A stretch of 64,000 nt of DNA from Brevibacillus aydinogluensis (GCF_031954365.1 NZ_JAUSVZ010000008.1); one strand, 5' to 3'. Numbered from the stretch's first letter, positions 34,331 through 42,281 are shown. Notes: generated from the sequence alone by a model not told the origin. Numbers and translations: made by a program.

Positions 34331-35218
34331 GTGACAGAGGAAATTGCCAAACAGGAGCGATGGTTTGAGACGTTGTATGCGCAAGCGAGCGCTTACCTGA
34401 CCAATCCCGACACATGGATCACAATCGGAGCGATCGTCCTGAAAATCCTGCTGATTATCATCTTGTCCCGCATCGTGGTGGCGCTCGTCCAGGCGGCGGT
34501 AAACCGGGTGTTTCAACATCGGCGGGGGAGCAAGCTGCAGATCGAGCAGCGGCGGGTCGACACGCTGCGGGTGCTGGTGAACAACGTCGCTCGTTACTCG
34601 ATCTATTTTTTGGCCATCTTGCTGACACTGCAGCAGTTGGGCGTCGACCTGCGTCCCGTGCTGGTCAGCGCAGGGGTGCTGGGGCTGGCAGTCGGGTTTG
34701 GCGCGCAAAGCCTGGTGCGCGACGTGATCACCGGCTTCTTCATCATTTTTGAAGATCAGTTCGCCGTGGGCGATGTGGTCACGATCAACAACATGACGGG
34801 TACGGTGCAGGAGATCGGCCTGCGGATCACCCGGATTCGCAGTTGGACGGGGGAGGTTCACATTTTCCCCAACGGCAGCATCACGCAGGTGACCAACTAT
34901 TCGCTGCAAAACACGTTGGCGGTCGTGGACGTATCGGTTGCCTATGAAGAGGATCTGGACAACGTCGAACGCGTCCTGAAAGAGATCATCAAAAAGGCGC
35001 AGGACGAAGTACCGGATATCGTCGCGGAACCGCAATTGCTTGGCGTTCACGCCTTCGGTCCGATGGAAGTGATCATGCGCGTGACGGCGGAATGCAAACC
35101 GAACACCCATCACGGTGTGAGCCGCAAGCTGCGGGCGATGATCAAGCGGGAGTTCGACGCCCGCGGCATCGAAATTCCGTATCCGCGGTTGGTGTTCCAG
35201 CCAAAAGGACAAGCCTGA
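34331..35218 (+). CDS. Small-conductance mechanosensitive channel (MscS family)
   Basis: A 295-residue channel. An N-terminal helix is followed by three membrane segments, the third being the pore helix LVSAGVLGLAVGFGAQSLVRDVITG. The MscS beta domain carries FAVGDVVTINNMTGTVQEIGLRITRIR. The GTG start has GGAAGGAG upstream. It is co-transcribed with the DUF3343 and DUF951 genes. Confidence 0.93.
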   Translation: MTEEIAKQERWFETLYAQASAYLTNPDTWITIGAIVLKILLIIILSRIVVALVQAAVNRVFQHRRGSKLQIEQRRVDTLRVLVNNVARYSIYFLAILLTLQQLGVDLRPVLVSAGVLGLAVGFGAQSLVRDVITGFFIIFEDQFAVGDVVTINNMTGTVQEIGLRITRIRSWTGEVHIFPNGSITQVTNYSLQNTLAVVDVSVAYEEDLDNVERVLKEIIKKAQDEVPDIVAEPQLLGVHAFGPMEVIMRVTAECKPNTHHGVSRKLRAMIKREFDARGIEIPYPRLVFQPKGQA

Positions 35219-35241
35219 CAAGAGGAAAAGGAGGGAGAAGC

Positions 35242-35451
35242 ATGGAACGTAAGCAGTTTGCCCTGGGGGACATCGTGCAGATGAAAAAGCCCCATCCATG
35301 TGGGACAAACGCCTGGAAAGTAATCCGCATGGGTATGGACATCCGCATTAAATGCACCGGGTGCGAACACAGCGTGATGATCCCGCGTCTGGAATTTGAG
35401 CGGAAAATGAAAAAAGTGCTGGTTCGGGCAGAGGAACAGCCGGAATCGTAA
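35242..35451 (+). CDS. DUF951 protein (YyzM-like)
   Basis: A 69-residue protein with KKPHPCGTNAWKVIRMGMDI and KCTGCEHSVMIPR, the DUF951 pattern with three cysteines that may bind zinc. Strong SD AGGAGGG. In related genomes this gene lies directly upstream of ychF, which agrees with the interrupted ychF found 3.4 kb downstream. Confidence 0.9.
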   Translation: MERKQFALGDIVQMKKPHPCGTNAWKVIRMGMDIRIKCTGCEHSVMIPRLEFERKMKKVLVRAEEQPES

Positions 35452-35523
35452 CCGTTCACGGCTGGAATGCCGGGTCGGCGAAAACGATGGCAAGCACAGC
35501 AAAATCGAACAAGCGAGCACAAG

Positions 35524-35562
35524 GAAAGAGGATGCGACGCGTCACAGGTTGCATCCTCTTTC
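35524..35562 (+). terminator. Hairpin downstream of the DUF951 gene
   Basis: A 12-bp perfect stem, GAAAGAGGATGC/GCATCCTCTTTC, with a 15-nt loop. The T-tract is weak, so termination is likely but not certain. Confidence 0.6.
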
Positions 35563-35741
35563 GTTTGGTCAATGATGGCAAAAGGCAAGGGACCCGGTCG
35601 GTTGCCGTCTGGCCTTGCGCAACACCTCGTGTGGTTACCCTCTCGATATTCAGGCAAAGCCGCTGTCGAAGCGATGCCGGGGATGGATATGCTCGCTTCA
35701 AACGGTTGTACACCTTATATAGCTTGGATAGCGCGGGGACG

Positions 35742-35831
35742 TTACTCGCAGTCACAACCAACGATAACAAGCAGGATGAAGAGAACCAGCACAAGCGCGA
35801 AACCGTCGAAGCGGCCGTTGAAGATACCCAC
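35742..35831 (-). CDS. YjcZ-like sporulation micropeptide
   Basis: A 29-residue frame, starting GTG seven bases after GGAGGTG: MGIFNGRFDGFALVLVLFIL and then LVIVGCDCE. The GFAL-VLFILL-IVG hydrophobic core is typical of YjcZ-type spore micropeptides. A sigma-K-like promoter lies just upstream. It is a single-helix membrane peptide expected in the mother cell (inference). Confidence 0.72.
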   Translation of the reverse strand: MGIFNGRFDGFALVLVLFILLVIVGCDCE

Positions 35832-35863
35832 TAGCTAACACCTCCTACCCTGGATTCATTACC

Positions 35864-35891
35864 TATGCTATGTCAGAGGAGAGGAGGCGGT
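35864..35891 (-). promoter_or_regulatory. Sigma-K-like promoter
   Basis: On the minus strand CATAGCATA fits the sigma-K -10 consensus CATAnnnTA, and an AC lies 17 bp upstream as expected for the -35. It precedes the YjcZ-like gene by about 33 bp. Confidence 0.5.
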
Positions 35892-35923
35892 ATGGGCGTT
35901 TGTCACGCTGCGCGGAAATTAAG

Positions 35924-36040
35924 TTATACACAATACTATCCACAAAAATGTGGACAACCAGGTCGTTTTTCCGGGAATTTGCCGCTAAAACTGTGGATAA
36001 CCATACGATGCGCCAAATATTATTCACAGTTTTATTCACA
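35924..36040. other. Second DnaA-box cluster, upstream of pepF
   Basis: Six DnaA boxes in 117 bp: TTATACACA (35924), CTATCCACA (35936), TGTGGACAA (35949), TGTGGATAA (35992), TTATTCACA (36020) and TTATTCACA (36032). Four are perfect TTATNCACA matches. Neighbouring boxes are 12-13 bp apart in both sub-groups. A very AT-rich stretch follows at 36057-36100. Confidence 0.85.
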
Positions 36041-36171
36041 AACAATGCAAATCTTTGGATAAATAGTATTAAATATTTTAAATATTTTTATTAGTAAGAA
36101 GGAATTTAGGGGGAGGGATATAATTACAGTATTTAGCAAAAATATAACATAAAGAAAAGGGGCGATTCTGT

Positions 36172-38085
36172 GTGAAAAAGCATGCGTTGGCATCTTTGAC
36201 GGCGCTGGCAATCGCGTTGACGACCGTATCTTCCCCGTTTATCCCGTACAGCACGGCGGCGGTGGCGGCTGCGGCTGAAGCGCCCGTTTACAAATCCCGC
36301 GCCGAAATTCCCGACAAATACAAATGGAAGTTGGATCATATCTACCCGACTGTTCAGGACTGGGAGAAGGACGTCGCCAAGGTGGAAGCGCTGGCAAATG
36401 CGTTTACCAAGCATCAGGGCAAACTGGGCCAATCGGTGCAATCGCTGCTGCAGGCGTTGGACGACTACAGTGCGCTGATGCGCTTGAACGACAAGGCGTA
36501 CGTCTACGCCAACATGGCTCTGGACGTCAACTCGGCAAATCCCGAACTGCAAAAGCTGGCCGACCGGGCGGAAAAAATGAACACGCTGGTCTCCGAAAAG
36601 ACCTCGTGGATGCAGCCGGAGATCGTCGCCATTCCGGACAGCAAGATGAAGAGCTTCCTGGAAGCCAAGGAATTGGCGCCGTACAAAATGATGCTGGAGG
36701 ACATGATCCGCACCAAACCGTACTCGCTGCCCAAAGAGATGGAGGAATTGCTGGCCAAATCGTCGCCGCTGGGCAACTCGCCGACCAACATCTACAGCAT
36801 GCTCTCCAAGGACGTGAAATTTCCAAAAATCAAGGACGAAAAGGGGAATGAAGTGCAGTTGACGCGGGCCAACTTCGTCTCCTATCTGGAGAGCAAGGAC
36901 CCGCGGGTGCGGAAAGATGCGTTCAAGGCATACTATCAGGCGCTGACAGACTTCCAGGACACTTTTGCCCAGACGCTGGCAGCCAAAGTAAAAGCGGACA
37001 ACTTTTACGCCCAGGCGCGCAATTACGGCTCTGCGCTGGAGGCCAGCCTGACGCCCAACAACATCCCTACGAAAGTGTACGACGAACTGATCGAAACCGT
37101 GAACAAAAACCTGCCGCTGTTGCACCGCTACATCGCGCTCAAGAAGAAAATGCTCGGCGTCAAGGAATTGCACATGTACGACATTTACGTGCCGATCGTG
37201 CCGTCTGACGACAAGTACATTCCGTACGAGGAAGGCAAGAAGATGGTCATCGACGGACTGCAGGCGCTGGGGGACGACTACGTGAAGGTGCTGGCCGAGG
37301 GCCTGGAAGGCGGCTGGGTGGACGTCTACTCCACCGACGACAAGCGCAGCGGGGCGTACCAGTGGGGAGCGTATGACACGCACCCGTACGTGCTGCTCAA
37401 CTACCAGGGCACGCTGGACGACGTGTTTACGATTGCCCACGAAATGGGCCACGCGATGCAGTCGTACTACACCAACAAGACGCAGCCGTACATCACGTCG
37501 AACTATCCGATCTTTACGGCGGAAGTGGCGTCCACGATGAACGAAACGCTGCTGTTCAAGAGCATGTACGAAAAGGCCAAGACCAAGGAAGAGAAAATGT
37601 ACCTGCTCAATCACTACCTGGAGAACTTCCGCTCCACGCTTTTCAGACAGACCCAGTTTGCCGAGTTTGAGCGGTTGATTCACGAGAAGGAACAGGCGGG
37701 TGAATCGCTCAACGCCGAAGCGCTCAAGCAGATTTATCTGGACCTCAACAAGAAGTACTACGGCAAGGACATGGTCTCGGACGAGGAAATCGCCATGGAA
37801 TGGGCGCGTGTACCGCATTTCTTCAACTACCGCTACTACGTCTACCAATACTCCACCAGCTTCGCCGCTTCCCAGGCTCTGGCCAAACAGGTGCTGGACG
37901 AAGGCAAACCGGCAGTCGACCGCATTCGCAAAAACTTCCTCGAAGCAGGAAACTCCGCGCCGCCGATCGAGGTGTTGAAAGCGGCAGGCGTGGACATGTC
38001 CACTTCCAAGCCGATCGAACAGGCGATGGAGATCTTCGAGGAGACGCTCAACGAGCTGGAAAAGCTGGTCAACGAAAAGAATTAG
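36172..38085 (+). CDS. pepF: Secreted oligoendopeptidase F (M3B family)
   Basis: A 637-residue zinc peptidase. HEMGH (His423, Glu424, His427) is the metal site, and the third ligand is probably the glutamate in FTAEVASTMNE. The N terminus is a clear Sec signal (MKKHALASLTALAIALTT, then an alanine-rich cleavage region near residue 36), so this copy is exported, unlike the usual cytosolic PepF. It would cleave oligopeptides outside the cell. GTG start. Its upstream region contains the DnaA-box cluster. Confidence 0.93.
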   Translation: MKKHALASLTALAIALTTVSSPFIPYSTAAVAAAAEAPVYKSRAEIPDKYKWKLDHIYPTVQDWEKDVAKVEALANAFTKHQGKLGQSVQSLLQALDDYSALMRLNDKAYVYANMALDVNSANPELQKLADRAEKMNTLVSEKTSWMQPEIVAIPDSKMKSFLEAKELAPYKMMLEDMIRTKPYSLPKEMEELLAKSSPLGNSPTNIYSMLSKDVKFPKIKDEKGNEVQLTRANFVSYLESKDPRVRKDAFKAYYQALTDFQDTFAQTLAAKVKADNFYAQARNYGSALEASLTPNNIPTKVYDELIETVNKNLPLLHRYIALKKKMLGVKELHMYDIYVPIVPSDDKYIPYEEGKKMVIDGLQALGDDYVKVLAEGLEGGWVDVYSTDDKRSGAYQWGAYDTHPYVLLNYQGTLDDVFTIAHEMGHAMQSYYTNKTQPYITSNYPIFTAEVASTMNETLLFKSMYEKAKTKEEKMYLLNHYLENFRSTLFRQTQFAEFERLIHEKEQAGESLNAEALKQIYLDLNKKYYGKDMVSDEEIAMEWARVPHFFNYRYYVYQYSTSFAASQALAKQVLDEGKPAVDRIRKNFLEAGNSAPPIEVLKAAGVDMSTSKPIEQAMEIFEETLNELEKLVNEKN

Positions 38086-38093
38086 TGCAGGAG

Positions 38094-38121
38094 AAACTCC
38101 CTTCGGCAGTGAAGGGAGTTT
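38094..38121 (+). terminator. pepF terminator hairpin
   Basis: AAACTCCCTT/AAGGGAGTTT, a 10-bp perfect stem directly after pepF. The U-tract is short; copy B of the dispersed element starts immediately after. Confidence 0.75.
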
Positions 38122-38125
38122 CCGT

Positions 38126-38378
38126 GTGTAGACAAAGTTGGTGGCGCATGGGTGATCGGGCCCGCTGGCTCTCTTGACGCCCAGCAAAGAAGTAGATGAT
38201 GTCCGCTTCAAAACGCGACGCGGGCAGGGGGCAAACATCTGGGTGTTTCGACGAAAGGAAACTTGTGCCCCCTGTTTTTCCCTGCGTCTAGCGTTTTTCC
38301 GCTGAGCAGGTCGTCAAAGGAGCTCGCTTGGCCCATCACTCCATGCCATGTACTTTGTCTTCAGCTTCGGTTGATGAA
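38126..38378 (+). repeat. Dispersed ~250-bp palindromic element, copy B
   Basis: Inverted relative to copy A at 501-752. It starts GTGTAGACAAAG right after the pepF terminator and ends at TTGATGAA, just before the DUF3951-like gene. Internal stems CAGGGGGCA/TGCCCCCTG and GGGCC...GGCCC are retained although the flanking sequence differs completely from copy A. Confidence 0.8.
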
Positions 38379-38388
38379 GGTGAAACAA

Positions 38389-38583
38389 ATGAGTGTAATC
38401 CCGTTGTTGTTTACCTTCGTTATCGCATCAGGATTACTGTGGTTGATTTATAAGTCGATTAAAAAAAACAAGCTGCCAAGCAGGACAGATTATACCCCTT
38501 TTGACGATATGATGTCCGGTCGAGTTGGCAAAGATCCATTGAGTTCTTTTATGCAGCAAAAGGATGAAAATGAAAAACAGTAA
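38389..38583 (+). CDS. Small single-helix membrane protein, DUF3951-like
   Basis: A 64-residue protein with one N-terminal membrane helix (VIPLLFTFVIASGLLWLIY), a basic KSIKKNK stretch and YTPFDDMMSG. The YTPFDD motif resembles DUF3951 small proteins as I remember them. ATG follows GAAGGTG; an in-frame ATG five codons earlier is possible. Function unknown. Confidence 0.6.
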   Translation: MSVIPLLFTFVIASGLLWLIYKSIKKNKLPSRTDYTPFDDMMSGRVGKDPLSSFMQQKDENEKQ

Positions 38584-38677
38584 ATGATGACGTAACACGC
38601 GCCCTCGTATTCAGCAGTGGCGTTTCATTTTTGTGTTGTGTTCAGGACTGGTTTTATCAAACAGGACAAGTATAAAT

Positions 38678-38710
38678 AGCCCCTGTCCCGCAAGAAAGGG
38701 AGCTTTTTTT
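38678..38710 (+). terminator. Terminator upstream of ychF
   Basis: AGC-CCC/GGG-(A)-GCT stem followed by seven T. It probably ends transcription of the DUF3951-like gene. Confidence 0.65.
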
Positions 38711-38797
38711 GTCCCAGCACAGGATGCTAACGTAAGTAGCGTAAAAGACGCTCACAGACGCAACCGCATGCAGGGATATGCTGCCACAAGGAGACAA

Positions 38798-38826
38798 TTG
38801 TATTCTTTCAGCCAAATCTATATACT
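38798..38826 (+). promoter_or_regulatory. ychF promoter
   Basis: TTGTAT and TATACT spaced 17 bp, about 38 bp upstream of the ychF ATG. Because ychF is interrupted, this promoter now transcribes into the 3' end of the recombinase gene on the opposite strand. Confidence 0.65.
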
Positions 38827-38864
38827 GAAAAGGATATGAGGATGAAAACAAGGAGTGTATATAG

Positions 38865-38897
38865 ATGGGTGCATCTTGTGGCATTGTAGGCCTTCCT
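38865..38897 (+). pseudogene. ychF: 5' fragment of ychF/engD, interrupted by the prophage
   Basis: After an AAGGAG ribosome site the frame reads MGASCGIVGLP and then changes to non-homologous TIRVEKLS, ending after 46 codons at 39005. YchF/EngD GTPases begin (M)xxxCGIVGLPNVGKST, so the match stops exactly before the N of the P-loop. Upstream DUF951 is the expected neighbour. The rest of the gene should lie past the right end of the prophage. Confidence 0.85.
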
Positions 38898-38915
38898 ACA
38901 ATCCGTGTAGAGAAG
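38886..38915. other. Left attachment site (attL) region
   Basis: Host-like sequence runs to about CTTCCTA of the GLP codons, and the recombinase stop codon begins at 38916. The crossover must lie in this short interval. The exact core cannot be fixed because attR is outside the window. Confidence 0.65.
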
Positions 38916-40370
38916 TTAAGCGCCATACCAAGTAATCGACACGTCCGTGCTGTTCGTGATTTCCACATGATGAATCAACTGCCGAATGGCACTCTTTGCT
39001 TTTAGGCGATCCACAGAAAGAACATCATCCAGTAACCGTTTGGCTCTTTCTTGTACAACAGCCCCATCGTCCTTTTGTTCCGATTTTTCTAGTTCCTTGA
39101 GCGCAGCAAGCAATTGCCGGCGCTCTTTTTCTATGCGCTCCTGGGCCTTCTTTAAGTCATGAGCTGAGATTAAGTCGTCCTCAAATGCTTCGATCTGCCG
39201 CTGTGCCTTAAGGTCAAGCTTGCGAAGGCGTTCTTCAATGGCCTCTTTGTCGGTGCGCTTTGCAGGTTGGTTTTTTATCACAGTAATATCCAACTGATCG
39301 GCAGTAACGGTAGCAATCTTCTTGATCCGTTCGATGATTACGCTTTCGATTTCCTCCCGGTGGAGATGGTGAAAGAAACAGCCGCCTTTTTTCATATAGG
39401 TGTTACAAACATAGCGGAAGTAGCGATATTCACGGTTTGTCTTTTTGGTGTCCACACGCCCAATCATCTTCCCGCCGCAGTGTCCGCAGACAAGCAAGCC
39501 GGTCAGCAGGTAGTTGGCTTCATCCACATAGCGGCTGGCTGACTGCTTTCGAGAATCAAGGATTTTCTGGATGGAGTAGAATGTTTCTTTGTCCAGGATT
39601 GGCTCGTGGTGATCCTCGACACGAATCCATTCCTCTTCTGGCCGGGTGATGATGCGGGTGCCTTTTTTGTACGTCCGATTGTACACAAACTCGCCTATCA
39701 AGGTTTCACGTTTCAGCAGCTCTCTGACGGTCCTATCGTGCCATTCGTAGCCGTTTTTGGTCCGAACCCCCATCTCATTAAGACGCTTAGCAATATCTCG
39801 CGCTCCGTGGCCATCCAGCGTCCATTTAGCCATCTGCTGAACAATCAAAGCCTCTTCCAAATTCACTTCCATTACGCCGTTTTTTACGTCATACCCAAAG
39901 CATGGCCTTGTGATGATTTTTTCGCCTTTCCTGGCAAGCGAGCGCATGTTGTCGCGAACGCGCTCGGAAATGCGCTCGCGCTCAAACTCCGCCACCATTC
40001 CCAGCATCTGTAGAGTCATGCGGCCGGCAGGAGTCGTTGTGTCGAAGGGTTCGGTTGTAGAGGCATAACTGCAGTTATGCTTGTCCAGATAGTCGATCAC
40101 CGACAGGATATCGAAAAGACGGCGGGAAAGCCTGTCCAGTTTGGTGGTGATGATATGGGTATATCCTTCAGTTTTTACGTCACCTAGCAGCCGAGTTAAC
40201 TCAGGTCTACGCAAATCCTTTGCGGAATACCCATCGTCCTCATATATGGTTGGCTCCGGCCACCCCATGGCTTTGCAATAAGAGAGCAAACGCTCTCGTT
40301 GCTCATCCAAAGAAAAACCTTTTTCCACTTGCTCTTCTGTTGAGACGCGAATGTATCCAGCGATTTTCAT
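38916..40370 (-). CDS. Large serine recombinase (phage integrase)
   Basis: A 484-residue serine integrase. The resolvase domain has the nucleophile in IRVSTEEQ (Ser10) and LDRLSRR. The long C-terminal part has zinc-ribbon cysteines (CGHCGGKM...CNTYMKKGGC) and a coiled coil around residues 375-440. It lies at the phage end and is presumably responsible for insertion into ychF. It overlaps the ImmA-like gene by four bases. Confidence 0.96.
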   Translation of the reverse strand: MKIAGYIRVSTEEQVEKGFSLDEQRERLLSYCKAMGWPEPTIYEDDGYSAKDLRRPELTRLLGDVKTEGYTHIITTKLDRLSRRLFDILSVIDYLDKHNCSYASTTEPFDTTTPAGRMTLQMLGMVAEFERERISERVRDNMRSLARKGEKIITRPCFGYDVKNGVMEVNLEEALIVQQMAKWTLDGHGARDIAKRLNEMGVRTKNGYEWHDRTVRELLKRETLIGEFVYNRTYKKGTRIITRPEEEWIRVEDHHEPILDKETFYSIQKILDSRKQSASRYVDEANYLLTGLLVCGHCGGKMIGRVDTKKTNREYRYFRYVCNTYMKKGGCFFHHLHREEIESVIIERIKKIATVTADQLDITVIKNQPAKRTDKEAIEERLRKLDLKAQRQIEAFEDDLISAHDLKKAQERIEKERRQLLAALKELEKSEQKDDGAVVQERAKRLLDDVLSVDRLKAKSAIRQLIHHVEITNSTDVSITWYGA

Positions 40371-40855
40371 ATGTACAATCCCACCCCTTCAAAAATGTTT
40401 TTCTTGATGCGCTGCAGGCGATCAACACAAAGCTCAGGAGTAACGTTGAAGCGTTCGGATAAGTTTTCGATGATGTACGGATCGTGTGGGTCAAAGTTTT
40501 TTAGCATATGAAGCGGGAGAGCAGCGTACCTCGTAAAGTGCTTGGCATCTCGCTCTTGCAGCTCTCGGAAAGCTTCGGGCATCATGATTTGTCTACCTGC
40601 ATGACGCAGAATGTGACACAGTTCGTGATAGAAGCGCTCACGTTGAACCTTTTGCTTGAGTCTTTTGTCTATCGTAATACTTTTGAATCGCCCAAATTCG
40701 TAGGACATACACGGCGCTTCCTTGTAAAACAGGTAAATGCCAAGACTACGAGCAATCTCTGTTTCGTCAAGGTCTTCTGGATGAAAAATGGACAATCTGC
40801 AGTAGAATTGGGAAACCCATTCTTCGAGAGGAGTTGGACGGTAAGTAGGAAACAT
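40367..40855 (-). CDS. ImmA/IrrE-type metallopeptidase
   Basis: A 162-residue protein with HELCH (His77, Glu78, His81) in ERFYHELCHILRHAG, the zinc motif of ImmA/IrrE proteases. ImmA of ICEBs1 cleaves its phage-like repressor to trigger induction. It is co-transcribed with the recombinase and lies near the CI-like gene, so it probably controls that repressor. Confidence 0.88.
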   Translation of the reverse strand: MFPTYRPTPLEEWVSQFYCRLSIFHPEDLDETEIARSLGIYLFYKEAPCMSYEFGRFKSITIDKRLKQKVQRERFYHELCHILRHAGRQIMMPEAFRELQERDAKHFTRYAALPLHMLKNFDPHDPYIIENLSERFNVTPELCVDRLQRIKKNIFEGVGLYI

Positions 40856-40970
40856 GGTGTCACCTCTTACAGAGAATGTATGTTCGCATATTGGATTGAA
40901 AAGAAAAGCCCTATTTGTAGGGCTGCTTGATATTGATATTAAAACATGTTAGTATCAAAATTTTGAAGCA

Positions 40971-41048
40971 TTGACAATAATCATTCATTCGGTTAAAATA
41001 AAGTTGCATGACCGACCCAGCGGTGCTGGACCATCGGCCGTGCTTTTT
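40971..41048 (+). ncRNA. Candidate short transcript: promoter followed by terminator-like hairpin
   Basis: TTGACA-17-TAAAAT (40971-40999) is a near-consensus plus-strand promoter. Only ~10 nt after the expected start there is a CCGA...CCAGC/GCTGG...TCGG hairpin followed by TGCTTTTTATTTT. There is no frame between them, so the product would be a ~45-nt RNA. The hairpin could instead serve the DUF3800 gene on the other strand. Confidence 0.35.
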
Positions 41049-41817
41049 ATTTTGTCACTATTCCAAGAGGATGGTATTGAGAAGCAGGCTTGTATAATAT
41101 CGGCTCGAGAATAGGGAACAAATCCATGATTTTGTATTTTTCTACATGTTCGGTTGGAGGTTCCATATATTTCAGTAATAAAAATGCTATGAAGTCAATG
41201 GTTTGAATGAAGTAATCATCTTCCGAGTTACGAAAAAAAGGATCTCCTACAATACGCTCTGTGGTAATGTTCTTTGTAAATTTGCCATCGTCTAGCCAGA
41301 CACCAAACTTGCTTGGAATCGGATTAAATACCTGCATCCTTCTTGAAATTCGGACAACTAATTGCTCTTTACCTTCATCAAATATTAATAGTCCTCGCCT
41401 ATTTTTTTGCTTGAGTGTTCTTTCTATTCTGTTAAGCATCCTGTCAACTGCGGTGTCGTAGCTGTTCTGTCCCGGTTTGTTCTCTACGCAAACATTGATA
41501 ACGTAAACGCCAAGTTGCGGAAGATATTTGGCAAGGCCATATAAAAACTTTTTAGTAATTTCAACCCTCTCAAATTTCGAAAGAACCCTTGTTTTACTTG
41601 GTCTTCCCCTGCCATTAACAAAATCGCGTGCATGCAGTTCTTTGTACATTGGAACCCCATATTCTTTTTTCAGGTAGATCCTGAATTTCTTTATTACATC
41701 AAATACTTCTTTCCAACTTTCCTCAGGGACAATAAATGCAGATAATGCGAAACGTCTCGTTCCTTTTTTCTCGGTATAAATCACATCGCCAGATTCATCC
41801 AAATAGACCAGATCCAC
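41047..41817 (-). CDS. DUF3800 protein
   Basis: A 256-residue protein starting MDLVYLDESGDVIYTE and with QTIDFIAFLLLKY near the C terminus, the two hallmark parts of DUF3800. The family is RNase-H-like in predicted fold, and members are often found on mobile elements and near defence genes. The activity is unproven. It sits between the ImmA-like and CI-like genes in the lysogeny module. Confidence 0.85.
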   Translation of the reverse strand: MDLVYLDESGDVIYTEKKGTRRFALSAFIVPEESWKEVFDVIKKFRIYLKKEYGVPMYKELHARDFVNGRGRPSKTRVLSKFERVEITKKFLYGLAKYLPQLGVYVINVCVENKPGQNSYDTAVDRMLNRIERTLKQKNRRGLLIFDEGKEQLVVRISRRMQVFNPIPSKFGVWLDDGKFTKNITTERIVGDPFFRNSEDDYFIQTIDFIAFLLLKYMEPPTEHVEKYKIMDLFPILEPILYKPASQYHPLGIVTK

Positions 41818-41887
41818 ATTAAACCCCTCAATCCTTGTCTAATCTAAAAAAAGACACGCAAGCCATTTCTTGTTGCGTGTCTTGATG

Positions 41888-42262
41888 TCATTTCCCTTTT
41901 TTATTTTCCTGTTCGGCTAAATAACGCAAGTACCGGATGTGATCCAGTGCTTTACGCTTGTCCTCGTCACTAAGCTGTTCCAACTCGTAGAAGAAGATGC
42001 TTTCTAGGTCGTCTGGTTCGCTCTTTTTGGTAGGTGGCGGAGTAGGATCATCAGTGTGTCCAGATAACCAATCAACAGACACTTCGTACATTTCAGCCAA
42101 CTTCTTGAGTGTGTCTATATCTACCTCTCGGTCTCCAGACTCATACTTCGCCAAGGTGCTGTTATGGATCCCAAGGGTTCGAGCGACTCTATTTTGTTTT
42201 AGCCCCTTCTGTTCACGAGCCTTTTTTAAGCGTTCGCCCAATATTTTCTTTGAGTCATCCAT
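41888..42262 (-). CDS. CI-like phage repressor (XRE family)
   Basis: A 124-residue protein. Residues 6-65 are an XRE HTH (RLKKAREQKGLKQNRVARTL, HNSTLAKYESG), followed by a proline-rich linker and a short acidic helix. It lacks a LexA-type protease domain, so inactivation by the ImmA-like protease is plausible. ATG is preceded by GAGGTGG. It is divergent from the Cro-like gene. Confidence 0.88.
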   Translation of the reverse strand: MDDSKKILGERLKKAREQKGLKQNRVARTLGIHNSTLAKYESGDREVDIDTLKKLAEMYEVSVDWLSGHTDDPTPPPTKKSEPDDLESIFFYELEQLSDEDKRKALDHIRYLRYLAEQENKKGK

Positions 42263-42281
42263 ATACTCCACCTCAAAAATC

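Noticed and set aside
35456..35834. Several 110-120-codon frames on both strands downstream of the DUF951 gene
   Set aside because: They overlap one another and the 12-bp hairpin, and none has a ribosome site. Only the 29-codon YjcZ-like frame is supported.
38126..38378. Dispersed element as an insertion sequence or CRISPR unit
   Set aside because: No transposase frame, no spacer-repeat periodicity and no clear short target duplication; a palindromic structured element fits better.
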